Source of the DNA: Aldehydirespirator sp965221215
GTDB lineage: Bacteria; Actinomycetota; Acidimicrobiia; Acidimicrobiales; Aldehydirespiratoraceae
Direction of reading: 5' to 3'
NCBI GenBank assembly: GCA_965221215.1
Contig: OZ244872.1
Location: 1,488,001-1,552,000 of the forward strand
Length of the DNA stretch: 64,000 nt
Shown: positions 18,687-28,134 of the stretch, in pieces
How positions within the stretch are numbered: the stretch's first letter is position 1
How the letters are laid out: every line of letters begins with the position of its first letter
Translations under genes and position numbers: made by a program
Notes under the pieces: model-generated
The model's input: the letters and a program-made list of their open reading frames with translations, nothing else
Databases searched by the model: none
What the model was told of the DNA's origin: nothing

Positions 18687-20300
18687 CTAGTCCTTCTTCG
18701 GCTTCGGGAACTTGATGCAGCCCCTCCAGCGGGCGGCCGTCACCGCGAGAGGCTCTGGGCCACGATCGTCCGCTCCGTCGGCACCTCGCCTGTGCATCGC
18801 TAGCCGCTGTCCGAAAGATCGGGCCGCGCTGTCGAACACATCCCGAGCCGCGTCGATTATCTCGGATCGCCGATGGTCCTCGGTAACGGTGCCAGTGAAG
18901 AGGCGTTCCATTCGATCCCAGTAGGTGGGCATGTGCCTCTTCGCGAAGGTGGCGCTGTTCAGATTCTTGTCGTCGATGCCCTCTGTGAATGCGTCGCGAA
19001 TACCTTTGGCGCTCGGATGACCGATGTCCCTATAGAAGCCTTGTAGCGTGCCTCTGAGGCACCTGCCGATCTGTTCGGCGTCTTTGATGAATAGCGCCGC
19101 TCGGTCGCCGGCATCGGGGTGCACAATCGAGGATGCAGGGATCAGCGACACCAACTTGAGCACGTCTTTGGCGACCTGCGTTCCTTGCTGGTGGGACACC
19201 GTCACCCACACTCGGACGCGGGCAGCCGCCGGGTGGTCATGGTGGTAACGGGTCACAATGGTCTGATTTCCTGAGTCGTCGCGCCCTGCCCTGTAGTTGT
19301 CGAGGTCGCGCCACGGCGCTTTCTCGATGCTGCCCTTGAGATACACGTACGGCGCGTCTGTCTTGTCGTCGCTGTTGTCCCAGCGCACCGCATAGGGGTC
19401 GTGCTCGGGGATTGCGTCATTGCGGAGCCGCCCTGATGCCCCCAGAGCTTCCCTTACGACCGTGCCGTCGACGCTGGGGACCAGCAGCACGGTCTTCTCC
19501 CAGCGTCCTGTCAGCACCTCCAGTAGCGACTTCGGGGCAGACAGGGGTTGGGTGATTACAGCGGGCGGCAACTCCCACGACGGCTGCCCGACCCCGCCCG
19601 ACAGGAGGCCGTCCACCGCGTCGGGATCGATCAAGTGCAGGCGCAGCGTATCTTCGAGACTTGCCCCGACAGGGTGCAGCGACACCTTCGTCCGCAGCTT
19701 CCCCGCCTTGAATACGGTCTGCCGTCCCTTCAATTCGGGGTGATGAGCCCCGCCGCCCGACCTGGAGTATGACAGGAACACCAGCATGGCTCTGGCCGCA
19801 GCTGCTGGCGTGAAGGCGGGATCGGGGTGCTGCTGACCCCACATGTAGCTCGGCGTTATGTCCATCGACAGTTCTGACCGAGAGATCGGTTTGGGTTTGA
19901 GGGGTTCCAGATTGGGATCCTCTGGAGCCACCAGGCTGGGGTCTTGGTAGAAGGGCCTGTGTCCGCTGCCTTCGGGTGGCAGCAGCCAGAACTCGTTGGA
20001 GTGCTTGCCGAAGTAGGCGTCGACAGCTTCGGGATCGAACAGGCGGTCCCGGCTGGCGGCATCCTTGAAGGTCTCGCTATCGGTGACCTCGGCGCAGCGG
20101 TAGGCCACAGCCGTCAGCAGCCGCATCACCGCCGACACGGCCAGCGGGTCGCCTCCAGGCCATCCGGGAAGTTCATGCGCCCGCTCCAAGACTTCTCTCA
20201 GCGACAGGTCGGGGCAGCCGCGGAAAGGCACCCAACCGTGCTCGGCCAAGTTGAAGCCTTGTCCGCTGTGCGGAGCCTCGTGGGTGGGAGCGGCGGTCAT
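18687..20300 (-). CDS. cas8e: Cascade large subunit Cas8e
   Basis: 537 residues, near the usual length of Cse1/CasA. It begins with a family-like FNLAEHGWVPF and has LSVREVL-type, AVMRLLTAVAYR and GGGAHHPELKGRQTVF segments. Cas8e recognises the PAM and recruits Cas3. The ATG at 20300 overlaps the natural Cas3 stop (ACATGACC), so the two were translationally coupled before the cas3 frameshift. Confidence 0.94.
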   Translation of the reverse strand: MTAAPTHEAPHSGQGFNLAEHGWVPFRGCPDLSLREVLERAHELPGWPGGDPLAVSAVMRLLTAVAYRCAEVTDSETFKDAASRDRLFDPEAVDAYFGKHSNEFWLLPPEGSGHRPFYQDPSLVAPEDPNLEPLKPKPISRSELSMDITPSYMWGQQHPDPAFTPAAAARAMLVFLSYSRSGGGAHHPELKGRQTVFKAGKLRTKVSLHPVGASLEDTLRLHLIDPDAVDGLLSGGVGQPSWELPPAVITQPLSAPKSLLEVLTGRWEKTVLLVPSVDGTVVREALGASGRLRNDAIPEHDPYAVRWDNSDDKTDAPYVYLKGSIEKAPWRDLDNYRAGRDDSGNQTIVTRYHHDHPAAARVRVWVTVSHQQGTQVAKDVLKLVSLIPASSIVHPDAGDRAALFIKDAEQIGRCLRGTLQGFYRDIGHPSAKGIRDAFTEGIDDKNLNSATFAKRHMPTYWDRMERLFTGTVTEDHRRSEIIDAARDVFDSAARSFGQRLAMHRRGADGADDRGPEPLAVTAARWRGCIKFPKPKKD

Positions 20301-23046
20301 GTGCCCGCTGTCCGTTCTGCCCGCAGACCGTATTCGTGGTCGATGCTGATGCGGTACGCGTCGCCGCGGCCGGTTGCGACGGTGGCCGTGCCATCAGCAT
20401 CCGTGGGGAGCAGCAGGCATCTGGCGAGGGGGCCGCTGTTCCATGCTGAGCGCTGAGCCTTGGTGTCCGATGCTGGGTGCCTGTCCAGGCCGGACAGCCA
20501 TCGGGTGTTGGGTTCGTGGCACGGCACGGGCACGCAGTGCCCGTATATTTCCCGCTCTGGTCGGCGTCAGGCCCGTCGGGGAGTGCCGGTCCGTCGATCG
20601 AGAGGCGGAGACCGCCGCCGCCGTAGTCGAACACCGGCAGGACCTGCACCGACTTGGTGCCGAGACGGGTCGGGGCGATGTCGTCGTCGGTAGTGCTGGT
20701 GAGATCAATCAGCGCTGTGTGTGCTGCGCGATCCGGTGGAGGCACGATCTTGGTCGCGGCGATGGCGGTCTTCGTGTCATCGTCGGCGAGCCACTGCAGG
20801 TAGTCCGAGCCGTCGTCGGCGATGTCGCAATGGGCGGCGTCCACGAGATCGGGCACATCCGCGGGCACTGAGATCGTGTCTCGCCTACGCAGGTGTTCGG
20901 CGGCCTGGCGCAGGTCGTGCGACAAGTAGACCGGCGAACGCCATGATTCTGAGCTGTCGCTTCCGAGAGGCCAGTAGACCTCCAATGTGGGTGACAGCAT
21001 CCCGTCGGGCCGGCCGTCTCGCGGGTGTCGGTGACATCGCCCCGCTCGTTGGAGCAGGGCGCCCAGCGGGGCGGGGTCGCTCAGGACCAGGTCGAAGTCG
21101 ATGTCGAGGCTCAGCTCTACGATCTGCGTCGCGACCACGATCATGCGTCTGGGGCGTTCTTCCCCTCTGCTCGGCGGGCCGAGGCGCTTCAAGAGTCTCT
21201 CGGAGATCCGCTGCCTGTCGAGGTGCCTGAACCGTGAGTGCAACAGCACCACATCCGTGTCCTCACCGGACTGGCGGCGAATCGCCTTGAACGTCTGCTG
21301 GGCCTTAGAGACCGACTCCCGCACGACCAGGACGCATCCGCCTCCGCCGGTCGCTTCTAGGGCACGGTCCGTCATCGTCTCTGTCATGTCTTCGGCGGGG
21401 ACACGGCTCTGGTTCAGTGTCAGAGTCCACTCCGAGCGTGGGGCCACCAGCGTGGGGGATGAACTAAATCCTGTTTCCGGCGACCACGCCGTCCACCCCG
21501 GATATCCAGCAGTCGGGGCGTCTTCAGCCTCGGCGCCTGCGCCTCGCCGGTACGCGGCCAGGAAGCTCTTCGTGAGCGTCTGCGGCAGCGTCGCCGACAT
21601 CATCACGACCGGCGTTCCGAGCGCCCCGGCCCATTCGAGCAGCCGAAGCAGCAGACGCCGCATGTACGGATCGAAGGTGTGCGCCTCGTCGATGATGAGC
21701 GTCCGGCGCATCGTGGCGAACGCTCGCAGCGGCGAGTGCTTCGTCCTCAGGACACTCATCAGCGCCTGGTCGACGGTGCCCACAGCGCACGGCGCGATGG
21801 CGGCTTTGCGTGCGCTGCTCATCCAATGGCGCGCCTGCGGGTCTGCCGCATCCCATCCTTGGGGCTCGTCACGCAGCCGACGCAGAGAGTGCATCAGATG
21901 CAGCATCGGGGCGTCACCGCCGACCATCGCAGGCAGCAGCCCTTCCAAGCGCTCGCGCAGCCCGTCGGCGGTGCCCATGGTCGGCATCGCGAAGTACCAG
22001 CCCCCGCTGCCCGACGCGTCCGCGTAGCGCGACGCCGCCAGCAGAGCCGCCTCGGTCTTGCCCTCCCCTGTGGGGGCCACAACGACCGTGACGCCGGAGG
22101 CGACCGTCGGATGATGTCGTTCGATGCTCGCCTGCAACCCGGTCGGCGTGTTGCCTGATCGCAGCAGAAGTCTTGCTGAAGGTGCTGTGCTCGGAGTTCG
22201 GGGCAGTAGCAGACCGAGACGTTTCAGATGGTAGCCCGCCCGTTCGGCAGCCCGATCGAGCCATGCCCGCGGGTCGTCCTCTGGCGCCGTTCCGGCGTTC
22301 TGCTGGTTTGCCAGGAACTCCGTGGACGACGCGATCCAATCTGCCAGCACCACCACAGCGTGCGACATCGCGGCAGCCGCCACCGGCAAGGCCCCGGGAA
22401 CGGCTGTGGCGTCAGGGGATGCGGCAGAAATCGCGTCCAAGAGGCCCCGACGCGCCGCCTGGAGACTTTCGGTACAGCCCTTGGGGTCATTGATCAATGC
22501 CTGGCCGCCGCGCATCACAATCGTCGGCCAGTCGAACGGCGGAACTACTCCGTGATGGCCACCCACGACCAGCGAGATCCGTTTGATGGCATCCTCTTCG
22601 ACATCTGCCTCACAGAGGGCATCCCACGCCAACAGGCCCGAGACCCATGCGTGCTCGTTCGCGCCTTCGGGACGACGCGGCGACTGCCTGGACGCGTCCG
22701 CCTCTCTCAGCGTCGGGGCGCAGTCGGGCCTTGAGTTCTGCTGGAACCCGCAGGTCGCCTTGCCGAGGTCGTGCCAGCAGGCCGCCAGCATCGTCTCGGA
22801 CCGCCACGCCTCCCAGCCGTCGCCCAGGGATGCCGAACCCGGCGCGGCCGCGGCCAGTCGGTCCCTCATTTGCAGCGGAACCAGACTGTCGCAGATCGTG
22901 CCGGCAACTCCGCCCGTGTCGAGTAGATGCGCCAACAGGGGATATGCAGAACCGTCCGCAAGACCGGCCCGCGACGATGACTTGCCCCAGAGCCGTAAGC
23001 GCGGCGCTCGGCCGAGAGGCGCCGAAGGTGTCGCGGACGGGGCCAT
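20173..23046 (-). pseudogene. cas3: CRISPR nuclease-helicase Cas3, frameshifted near the 3' end
   Basis: The main frame (ATG 23046, or GTG 23049) encodes an HD nuclease domain (His near residue 41, CWHDLGK at about 91-97, GGHHG) and an SF2 helicase: VVAPTGEGKTEAA Walker A at about 325-337, IIDEAHTF, MMSATLPQ and QRAGRCHRH. It runs out of frame after about 20560 and would end at 20173 inside cas8e. The expected C-terminal domain is encoded in another frame at 20297-20560 (REIYGHCVPVPCHEPNTRW to HEYGLRAERTAGT) and ends exactly at the cas8e start. So one indel lies near 20545-20565. All catalytic motifs are upstream of it. It could be a real lesion or a sequencing error; no classical slippery heptamer is evident. 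Confidence 0.85.
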
Positions 23047-23049
23047 CAC

Positions 23050-24240
23050 GCGACACGGTACCGACAGGGTGCGACAAGCTCACATGAATGGGGAGTTGGT
23101 GAGCCGCTCTACGCTTGTCAGGCATTAGGTGGAACACGACAGCCATTCCCGACAGCGGACGAATCGTGGGCGTGGATCTTGAGACGACAGACACCGGCGC
23201 AGCCCGCCCCGGGAGCCGTCGGGCAACATTATGGTCAGCGACGCTGAGGCGGCTGTCGGAGACGTCGAGCAGAAACGGTCAGCCGCGGCGGGTGACACCA
23301 GCGCTCGGGCCACTCGACCGCGGCAGTCGACGACACCGTGGCCGTCACCGGCGAAGGCGCGGCGTCGGTGGTCCCCCGGCGACACCACCTTTTATGAACC
23401 CGGCGCTGACAGAGGCTGACGCAGTGGGTGCCGGGCACCGAGTGGCAATGCTCGCTAGCGGGGATCGGCGAGCAGATCGGCGACCGGATCGGCGACCAGC
23501 GGGCCGCTGCGCTCGCCGGCATGTTGGGAGTTCCCGTGGAGCCCGCTCCAGACGACCAGTCGGCGAGCCCCGCCACCGACCACCAGCACGCCCCTGAGCG
23601 TCGGCGTTGGGTTGGACTGCCCGGGCCCCCAGACGGGAACAGGCCCTTTACCCCCCGGTTGGAGCTCCCGGCCAGTCCGCAAGCCAACCCCACCACAGCC
23701 AACCCAGAAATCATGAAATACCTTGTCGTCGCCGCAGCGTTCGCGAGCGTTCCTATGCGTTCCTCAGCCATCGGACCGCTCCGGCAACGGCGCGTCGACC
23801 CGCCATTTCTGGCGGACGCGCACCCCATCTGAGTTGGGCGGCACTGCAAGTGCAAGCGTGTGGACGCCAAACCAGCCCCGCGAACGCAACCGAACCCACC
23901 CCAGTTCGACCCATCGAACCGACCCCTCGACCACCCTCGACCGGACTCCATATGTCGCTTCCGCATCCGTCACCGCCCAACCGGCCGAACGCACCCTCCC
24001 CGACGACACCAACGGGCACTCACAGCACACCGCGGCCACCCTGGCCCGCCGCCGCCCCGGCTGCTGGGCCGCAGCACCGAGCACTGGTCGAGGAGCTCGT
24101 CGCCTGTAGCAGCCGATACATCGTCGAAGGCCCCCTTTACCTTGTTGAGCGGTCCCGGCGTGGCAGTGTCGGGGCTGGTTGCTCGCCGCAGCGGATTGGG
24201 CTGTGGCCCCCTGTCACATTGATGGCCCGGGGGTGTTGTC
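23050..24240. other. Gene-poor stretch upstream of cas3
   Basis: No convincing gene was found on either strand. The open frames are low-complexity (Arg, Pro, Ser, Ala rich) and match no family known to me. The stretch separates the cas operon from the transposase remnant and is probably decayed mobile DNA plus the cas promoter region. I could not identify a good promoter for cas3. Confidence 0.5.
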
Positions 24241-24244
24241 GCCC

Positions 24245-24579
24245 GCCGCGGTCGGGTGTCTTCGACCGCGAGCGGGCCCCGAAACCGGGCTCAAGACCGT
24301 CGAACAGCTCTCCGCAGACCTGCAGGACCCCGGCCTGCCCCCGGAGCTCAACCGGCTCGGCCGCACCCTCTCAAGATGGCGAACCCCGATCTCCAGCTGG
24401 CACGCCGCAAGAGTCACCAACGCCGCCACCGAGGCCGCCAACAATCTCGTCCAACGGGTCAAGCGCGCCGCGTTCGGGTACTGACTTCGCCAACTACCGC
24501 ATCAGGGCTCTGCTGTACGCCGGCAAGCCCGACTGGACGCTGCTCGACACCCTCACTCCGACCTAAAACGCGGAGAGCC
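24245..24579 (+). pseudogene. ISL3-family transposase remnant with right terminal repeat
   Basis: The C-terminal part of an ISL3 transposase is visible: PPELNRLGRTLSRWR, AARVTNAATEAANNLVQRVKRAAFGY in one frame, then DFANYRIRALLYAGKPDW in the next. A two-base loss (ACAC to AC) just after FGY at about 24481 creates a TGA. The 5' part of the gene is missing. Downstream, the end CGCGGAGAGCC (to 24579) read in reverse gives GGCTCTCCGCG, a plausible ISL3 terminal inverted repeat. A related fragment lies at 47500-47620 on the other strand. Confidence 0.8.
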
Positions 24580-25003
24580 GCCAAACTGCGGGTCGCGCGC
24601 AGCGTGGGCAGGTTGGTGCTTGGCACCGCTGGACGCAGAGCGGCCCCAAGGCCGAGCTTCAGTCGGAGCTTGGCCTGACCGCCCAACAGACCCCTGGAGG
24701 TCTCGCAGCGGCCAGCGTAGACCCGCAGCGCTGCGATGGGCACGAGAAGCGGGCGCTGACCCCGGCCCCGTTCACGATGGGTGTGAACCTGGATGTGCTG
24801 CGGCCCTATGTGTTCGCCTCTTCGGTGGTGGACAAGCTCATGATCGAGATGCCGCAGGTCGAGTCCGGCACTTACGCCACCGGCACGATCTCGACCGCGG
24901 CGACGGCGGACGCGGTGCCCAAGGGCGGCACGGGCACGACCGCGAAGTCCCTAACCCTCGCGCAGATGCAGTGTTCTTGGCCCCGGCATCGCCTGAATGG
25001 GTA
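24580..25003 (+). pseudogene. Phage major capsid protein fragment (HK97 type)
   Basis: An open frame running out of the IS end encodes RALTPAPFTMGVNLDVLRPYVFASSVVDKL, IEMPQVESGTYATGTISTAAT and VPKGGTGTTA. This resembles the N-domain and loop regions of HK97-fold major capsid proteins. It ends after a short unrelated tail, so most of the capsid gene is missing. It is a trace of a prophage beside the CRISPR locus. Confidence 0.6.
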
Positions 25004-25013
25004 GGATCGTGGT

Positions 25014-25322
25014 GTGGTGACGCTGAGATCCGATGGCCGGGTGACGATTCCCAAGAACCTCCGGCGTCAGGCGCGCCTTAGCGAGGGCGACGAGTTGGAT
25101 GTCGAAATGACCAGCGACGGCATTCTTTTTCGTCCATGCTCGCAACGGGACAAGGACCAGTGGTGGTACTGGACCGACGAGTGGCAGGCCGGCGAGCAGC
25201 AGATCACAGAGGACCGAGCTGCTGGCAGGTGCGGCCCGGTGTTCGCCTCTGGGGACGAGTTCATGGCTGCGCTGCGTGCGGTGGCCGCCACCGCCGGGGC
25301 TGGCGACAGCAGTTCGCCCTGA
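25014..25322 (+). CDS. AbrB/MazE-type antitoxin
   Basis: 102 residues with a GTG start. The N-terminal 45 residues (VTLRSDGRVTIPKNLRRQARLSEGDELD) form the SpoVT/AbrB swapped-hairpin DNA-binding fold typical of MazE-like antitoxins. The C-terminal half is acidic and aromatic (WWYWTDEWQAGEQQITED) and probably wraps the toxin. The RelE-like gene follows 30 bp downstream in the same direction, so this is probably a toxin-antitoxin operon repressed by its own product. Confidence 0.75.
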   Translation: MVTLRSDGRVTIPKNLRRQARLSEGDELDVEMTSDGILFRPCSQRDKDQWWYWTDEWQAGEQQITEDRAAGRCGPVFASGDEFMAALRAVAATAGAGDSSSP

Positions 25323-25352
25323 TTTCCACTCGCACCGTCGACGGCTGCCATC

Positions 25353-25646
25353 GTGCCTACCTACGAATGGGAGCGCGTTTTCGGCCGGGAATTCGCTGCG
25401 CTCGATAACGACTCGCAGAAAGCGTTCCTTGCCGCTGTCGCTCAGTTCGTCGAGGATCTGCAGCACGGCCGGCCGGCGCGGCGCAGTCTGCGCGTGAAGT
25501 CCGTCCGGGGACACGACGGGGTCTTCGAGATGACGTGGGCCGCGAATGGCCGAGCAACGTTTGCCTACGGTGAGGAGCAGAGCCCGGGGCAGGCGCACGT
25601 CATCTGGCGACGCATCGGCAGCCACGACATCTTCCGGCGGCCCTAG
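25353..25646 (+). CDS. RelE/ParE-like toxin
   Basis: 97 residues with a GTG start. The order of segments (FGREFAALDNDSQKAFLAAVAQFVEDL helix pair, then SLRVKSVRGHDGVFEMTW, RATFAYG and HVIWRRIGSHDIF strands) is the RelE/ParE fold: two helices packed on a four-stranded sheet, with a final strand carrying basic and His residues. It would be an mRNA interferase or gyrase poison; which one cannot be told. Partner of the preceding AbrB-type gene. Confidence 0.7.
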   Translation: MPTYEWERVFGREFAALDNDSQKAFLAAVAQFVEDLQHGRPARRSLRVKSVRGHDGVFEMTWAANGRATFAYGEEQSPGQAHVIWRRIGSHDIFRRP

Positions 25647-25706
25647 CCTCTGAGTCGGCCGGACCCGGAATTCCGAACAGCGTGATCGGGCTATTTCTGT
25701 GTGGTG

Positions 25707-25781
25707 TGGGCGCGGAGGGACTCGAACCCCCGGCCTCTTCCTTGTAAGGGAAGCGCTCTGAACCACCTGAGCTACGCGCCC
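25707..25781 (-). tRNA. tRNA-Val(UAC)
   Basis: Full cloverleaf on the minus strand: acceptor GGGCGCG/CGCGCCC, D-arm GCTC/GAGC, anticodon stem CTTCC/GGAAG with loop CTTACAA (anticodon TAC), and T-loop TTCGAGT. The CCA end is not encoded. Confidence 0.95.
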
Positions 25782-25871
25782 GCCTCGCTGAGCCTAACCC
25801 CCGACTCTCCCGGCGAAGAGTCCGTGTCGCGAGTCCCCGAGACTGCCGGGGCGGTGTTGTAGTGTGGCTCC

Positions 25872-26555
25872 ATGAGCTACCCAGCCACTATGACTGTCGA
25901 GCGGCCCGAGCGGATGGCCAACTGGCGTCCCATCGGGAACATTATCCTGGCGCTCCCGCACTACGTGATTCTGAACACCGTGTTGGCGGTGGCAGCCAGC
26001 GTCACCGCGGTGGTGGCCTGGTTCGCCGTGCTGTTCACCGGGAAGCTGCCGCCGGGCATCGCCGCGTTCCACGCCACCTATGTGCGCTACCGGGCTCGCA
26101 CCTTCTCCTACATGGCGTTCCTCACCGACACATATCCCCCCTTCGATTTCAGCCCCTCCACCGACGATCCGGGCGGCGCGGGAATAACGGTCGGCTTCTC
26201 GCCCAAGCTGGAGGGTCGGAACCGGCTGATGGTGCTGTTCCGGTTCATCGTGCCGTTCGCCTGGCTGACGCTGATCGGCATGATGGGACCCGCCTACGGG
26301 TTCGAGCTCCCCGCGTGGGGGTGGATCGTGTCGCTGGTGCTGGGCGCCGTACTGATTCCCGCCGCGCTGTTCTCGATGCTCGCCTGGGTGGTCAGCAACG
26401 TGGCCGCGGTTATCGGGGCGGTGGCGGTGATCTTCACCGGCCGCTGGCCGGCGAGTCTGTTCCGGCTGACTGCCGGCTGGGTGCGCGTCGATGCACGGCT
26501 GTGGGCCTACTCGATGCTGCTAACCGACAAGTACCCGCCGTTCTCGATGGACTGA
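25872..26555 (+). CDS. DUF4389 integral membrane protein
   Basis: 227 residues with about four hydrophobic spans (residues roughly 22-50, 115-140, 143-165 and 168-190). It carries the DUF4389 pattern: LALPHYVILNTVLAVAASV followed by WFAVLFTGKLPPGI, repeated in the C-terminal half as VAVIFTGRWPASL, each followed by YMAFLTDTYPPF- or YSMLLTDKYPPF-type ends. It is therefore an internal duplication. The function of the family is unknown; it is common in actinobacterial membranes. It is monocistronic, next to tRNA-Val. Confidence 0.85.
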   Translation: MSYPATMTVERPERMANWRPIGNIILALPHYVILNTVLAVAASVTAVVAWFAVLFTGKLPPGIAAFHATYVRYRARTFSYMAFLTDTYPPFDFSPSTDDPGGAGITVGFSPKLEGRNRLMVLFRFIVPFAWLTLIGMMGPAYGFELPAWGWIVSLVLGAVLIPAALFSMLAWVVSNVAAVIGAVAVIFTGRWPASLFRLTAGWVRVDARLWAYSMLLTDKYPPFSMD

Positions 26556-26605
26556 ACCCAGGGCTGAGCGGGCAGCCGGCTGAGGATGGCCGAGTCGTCG
26601 GCCGC

Positions 26606-27370
26606 TCAATTCTGCTCTGACTGCGGATCGGTGCCGGTCAGACGGCGGCAGGAGTCGAGCAGGTCGGCCAGGAGTTCCGGGGTGGCGGCCACCGGAGACC
26701 GCCGGGCAGTGTGGCTGATCGCGGCCAGGTCGCGGCCCGCACGGTCGACGACGTCGACCCCGGCCTCCCGGCACACCAGCAGGGCGCCCAGGTAGTCCCA
26801 GGAGCCCAGACCCGACGGCGAGAAGTCGATGTAGCCGTCGAGGCGTCCGGCGGCCACCGCGCAGAGTTCCAGGGCAGCCGCCCCCAGCATTCTCACCTGG
26901 GCCCAGCCGCCCCAGCCGGGAGGCAGGCCGTTGGCGGCGACGATCGCAGCGCTCAGCGGACGCTCCGGCCTGGGGGCCAGCCGCATCCCGTCGCAGTGGG
27001 CGCCGCCGCCGAGTAGGGCCTCGAAGCGTTCGCCGCGGCCGTGGTCGTGCACCACCGCGGCCACCGGGACGCCGTCGTGGACCGCGCAGATGCTGGTGGC
27101 GAAGTACCGGATCCCTCGCGACGCGTTGGTGGAGCCGTCCACCGGGTCGAGCACGGCCACCGCGCCGTCGCCGGACTCGAGGCCGCTCTCCTCGCTGAGC
27201 ACCCGCAGCCCGCCGCCGCGCAGCACCGCGATGGCGGCCTCGTCGGCGGCCAGGTCGAAGCCGTACTGGCCCGGCTTGTGGCCGGTGGGGCTCCAGTCGG
27301 CGCACTCGGCCAGAGCCTCGACCGCGGCGTCGGCGGCGGCATTGAGCACTTCGAGGAAGCGGCGCGACAT
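26606..27370 (-). CDS. Inositol-monophosphatase-family phosphatase
   Basis: 254 residues from ATG 27370 (MSRRFLEVLN). Li-sensitive Mg-dependent phosphatase motifs are present: LSEESG (motif with metal-binding Glu), AVLDPVDGSTNASRG (DPIDGT-type motif A with two Asp), and SWDYLGALLVCREAG (WDxxAG-type motif B). Substrates in the family include inositol-1-phosphate, histidinol phosphate and 3'-phosphoadenosine-5'-phosphate; the sequence does not decide between them. It is divergent to the hypothetical gene at 27505. Confidence 0.85.
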   Translation of the reverse strand: MSRRFLEVLNAAADAAVEALAECADWSPTGHKPGQYGFDLAADEAAIAVLRGGGLRVLSEESGLESGDGAVAVLDPVDGSTNASRGIRYFATSICAVHDGVPVAAVVHDHGRGERFEALLGGGAHCDGMRLAPRPERPLSAAIVAANGLPPGWGGWAQVRMLGAAALELCAVAAGRLDGYIDFSPSGLGSWDYLGALLVCREAGVDVVDRAGRDLAAISHTARRSPVAATPELLADLLDSCRRLTGTDPQSEQN

Positions 27371-27504
27371 CGCTGCCAGTGAACCAGACTCGCCGCCTGC
27401 GTGCATCTCGGCTCGTTCGGATGCCGTATCGTGGCGTCGACCGTGGATATACGCTGTCGCTGGCCATCGTCCGACAATCCATTGTTCGCAAGAAGGGGAT
27501 CCGG

Positions 27505-28074
27505 ATGTCGCTGATCGATCTGCACGGATTCGTCGCCAACCTCAAAGACCATGTGTCCGAGCATGGCTTCCATGTGCACGGCGACCGTCACTTCGTGGAG
27601 ACCTACTCCAACCGCCAGACGTGGGAGGTCGATCTGCATCCCGACGACGCCTGCGGCGGACCGCTGGACATGGTGCTGTGCCTCGAGGCCGAGGCGCGCA
27701 CTCTGCTCACCTTCGAGGACGACGTGAACAGCCGGCCCGAGGAAGACGACCCCGACGATGCCATCACCGTGCCCCTGACGCTGAGCTTCGTGCTCCCGCC
27801 GCTGCACCTGGGGCCGGACCTGCTGGTGCTCGCCACCGATCTCGCCGCCATCGGCGGCCCCGAGCTGCCGTTGCAGGTGTCGGCGATCGACCGGGTGGCG
27901 GCCGTGACCGACGCCGCCGAACAGACCGTCAACATCGACGGCCGCATCGAGCTGGCTCTCAGCCGCATCTACCTGGGACAGGATCTCGAGGTGCTGTGCG
28001 ACATGCTCGACCGGGCCCGCAAAGTGTGCGAGTTCCTGCTCGACCGGGCCCCAGCCTGGCTGGGCGAACTGTAA
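27505..28074 (+). CDS. Conserved-looking protein of unknown function
   Basis: 189 residues from ATG 27505, chosen because AAGGGG precedes it by 6 nt. Soluble and acidic; no signal peptide or membrane span. The sequence has GFVANLKDHVSEHGFHVHGDRHFVET near the start (residues about 8-33) and a C-terminal helix LDRARKVCEFLLDRAP. I do not recognise the family. The good start site and codon usage similar to neighbours support a real gene. It ends 60 bp before the convergent peroxiredoxin. Confidence 0.6.
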   Translation: MSLIDLHGFVANLKDHVSEHGFHVHGDRHFVETYSNRQTWEVDLHPDDACGGPLDMVLCLEAEARTLLTFEDDVNSRPEEDDPDDAITVPLTLSFVLPPLHLGPDLLVLATDLAAIGGPELPLQVSAIDRVAAVTDAAEQTVNIDGRIELALSRIYLGQDLEVLCDMLDRARKVCEFLLDRAPAWLGEL

Positions 28075-28134
28075 TGGCCCCGGCGCACCTCTGGCTCGTG
28101 CTCAGAGGCCGAGCCGAGCGAAGTTGGTGCGTGT

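Noticed and set aside
20530..20570. Programmed -1 frameshift in cas3
   Set aside because: GGGAAA is present, but it does not form a proper X-XXY-YYZ heptamer in the main frame; an indel is simpler.
23235..23966. 243-codon minus-strand open frame upstream of cas3
   Set aside because: Arg/Ser/Gly-rich with no recognisable domain; opposite frames are equally open, as is common in high-GC DNA.
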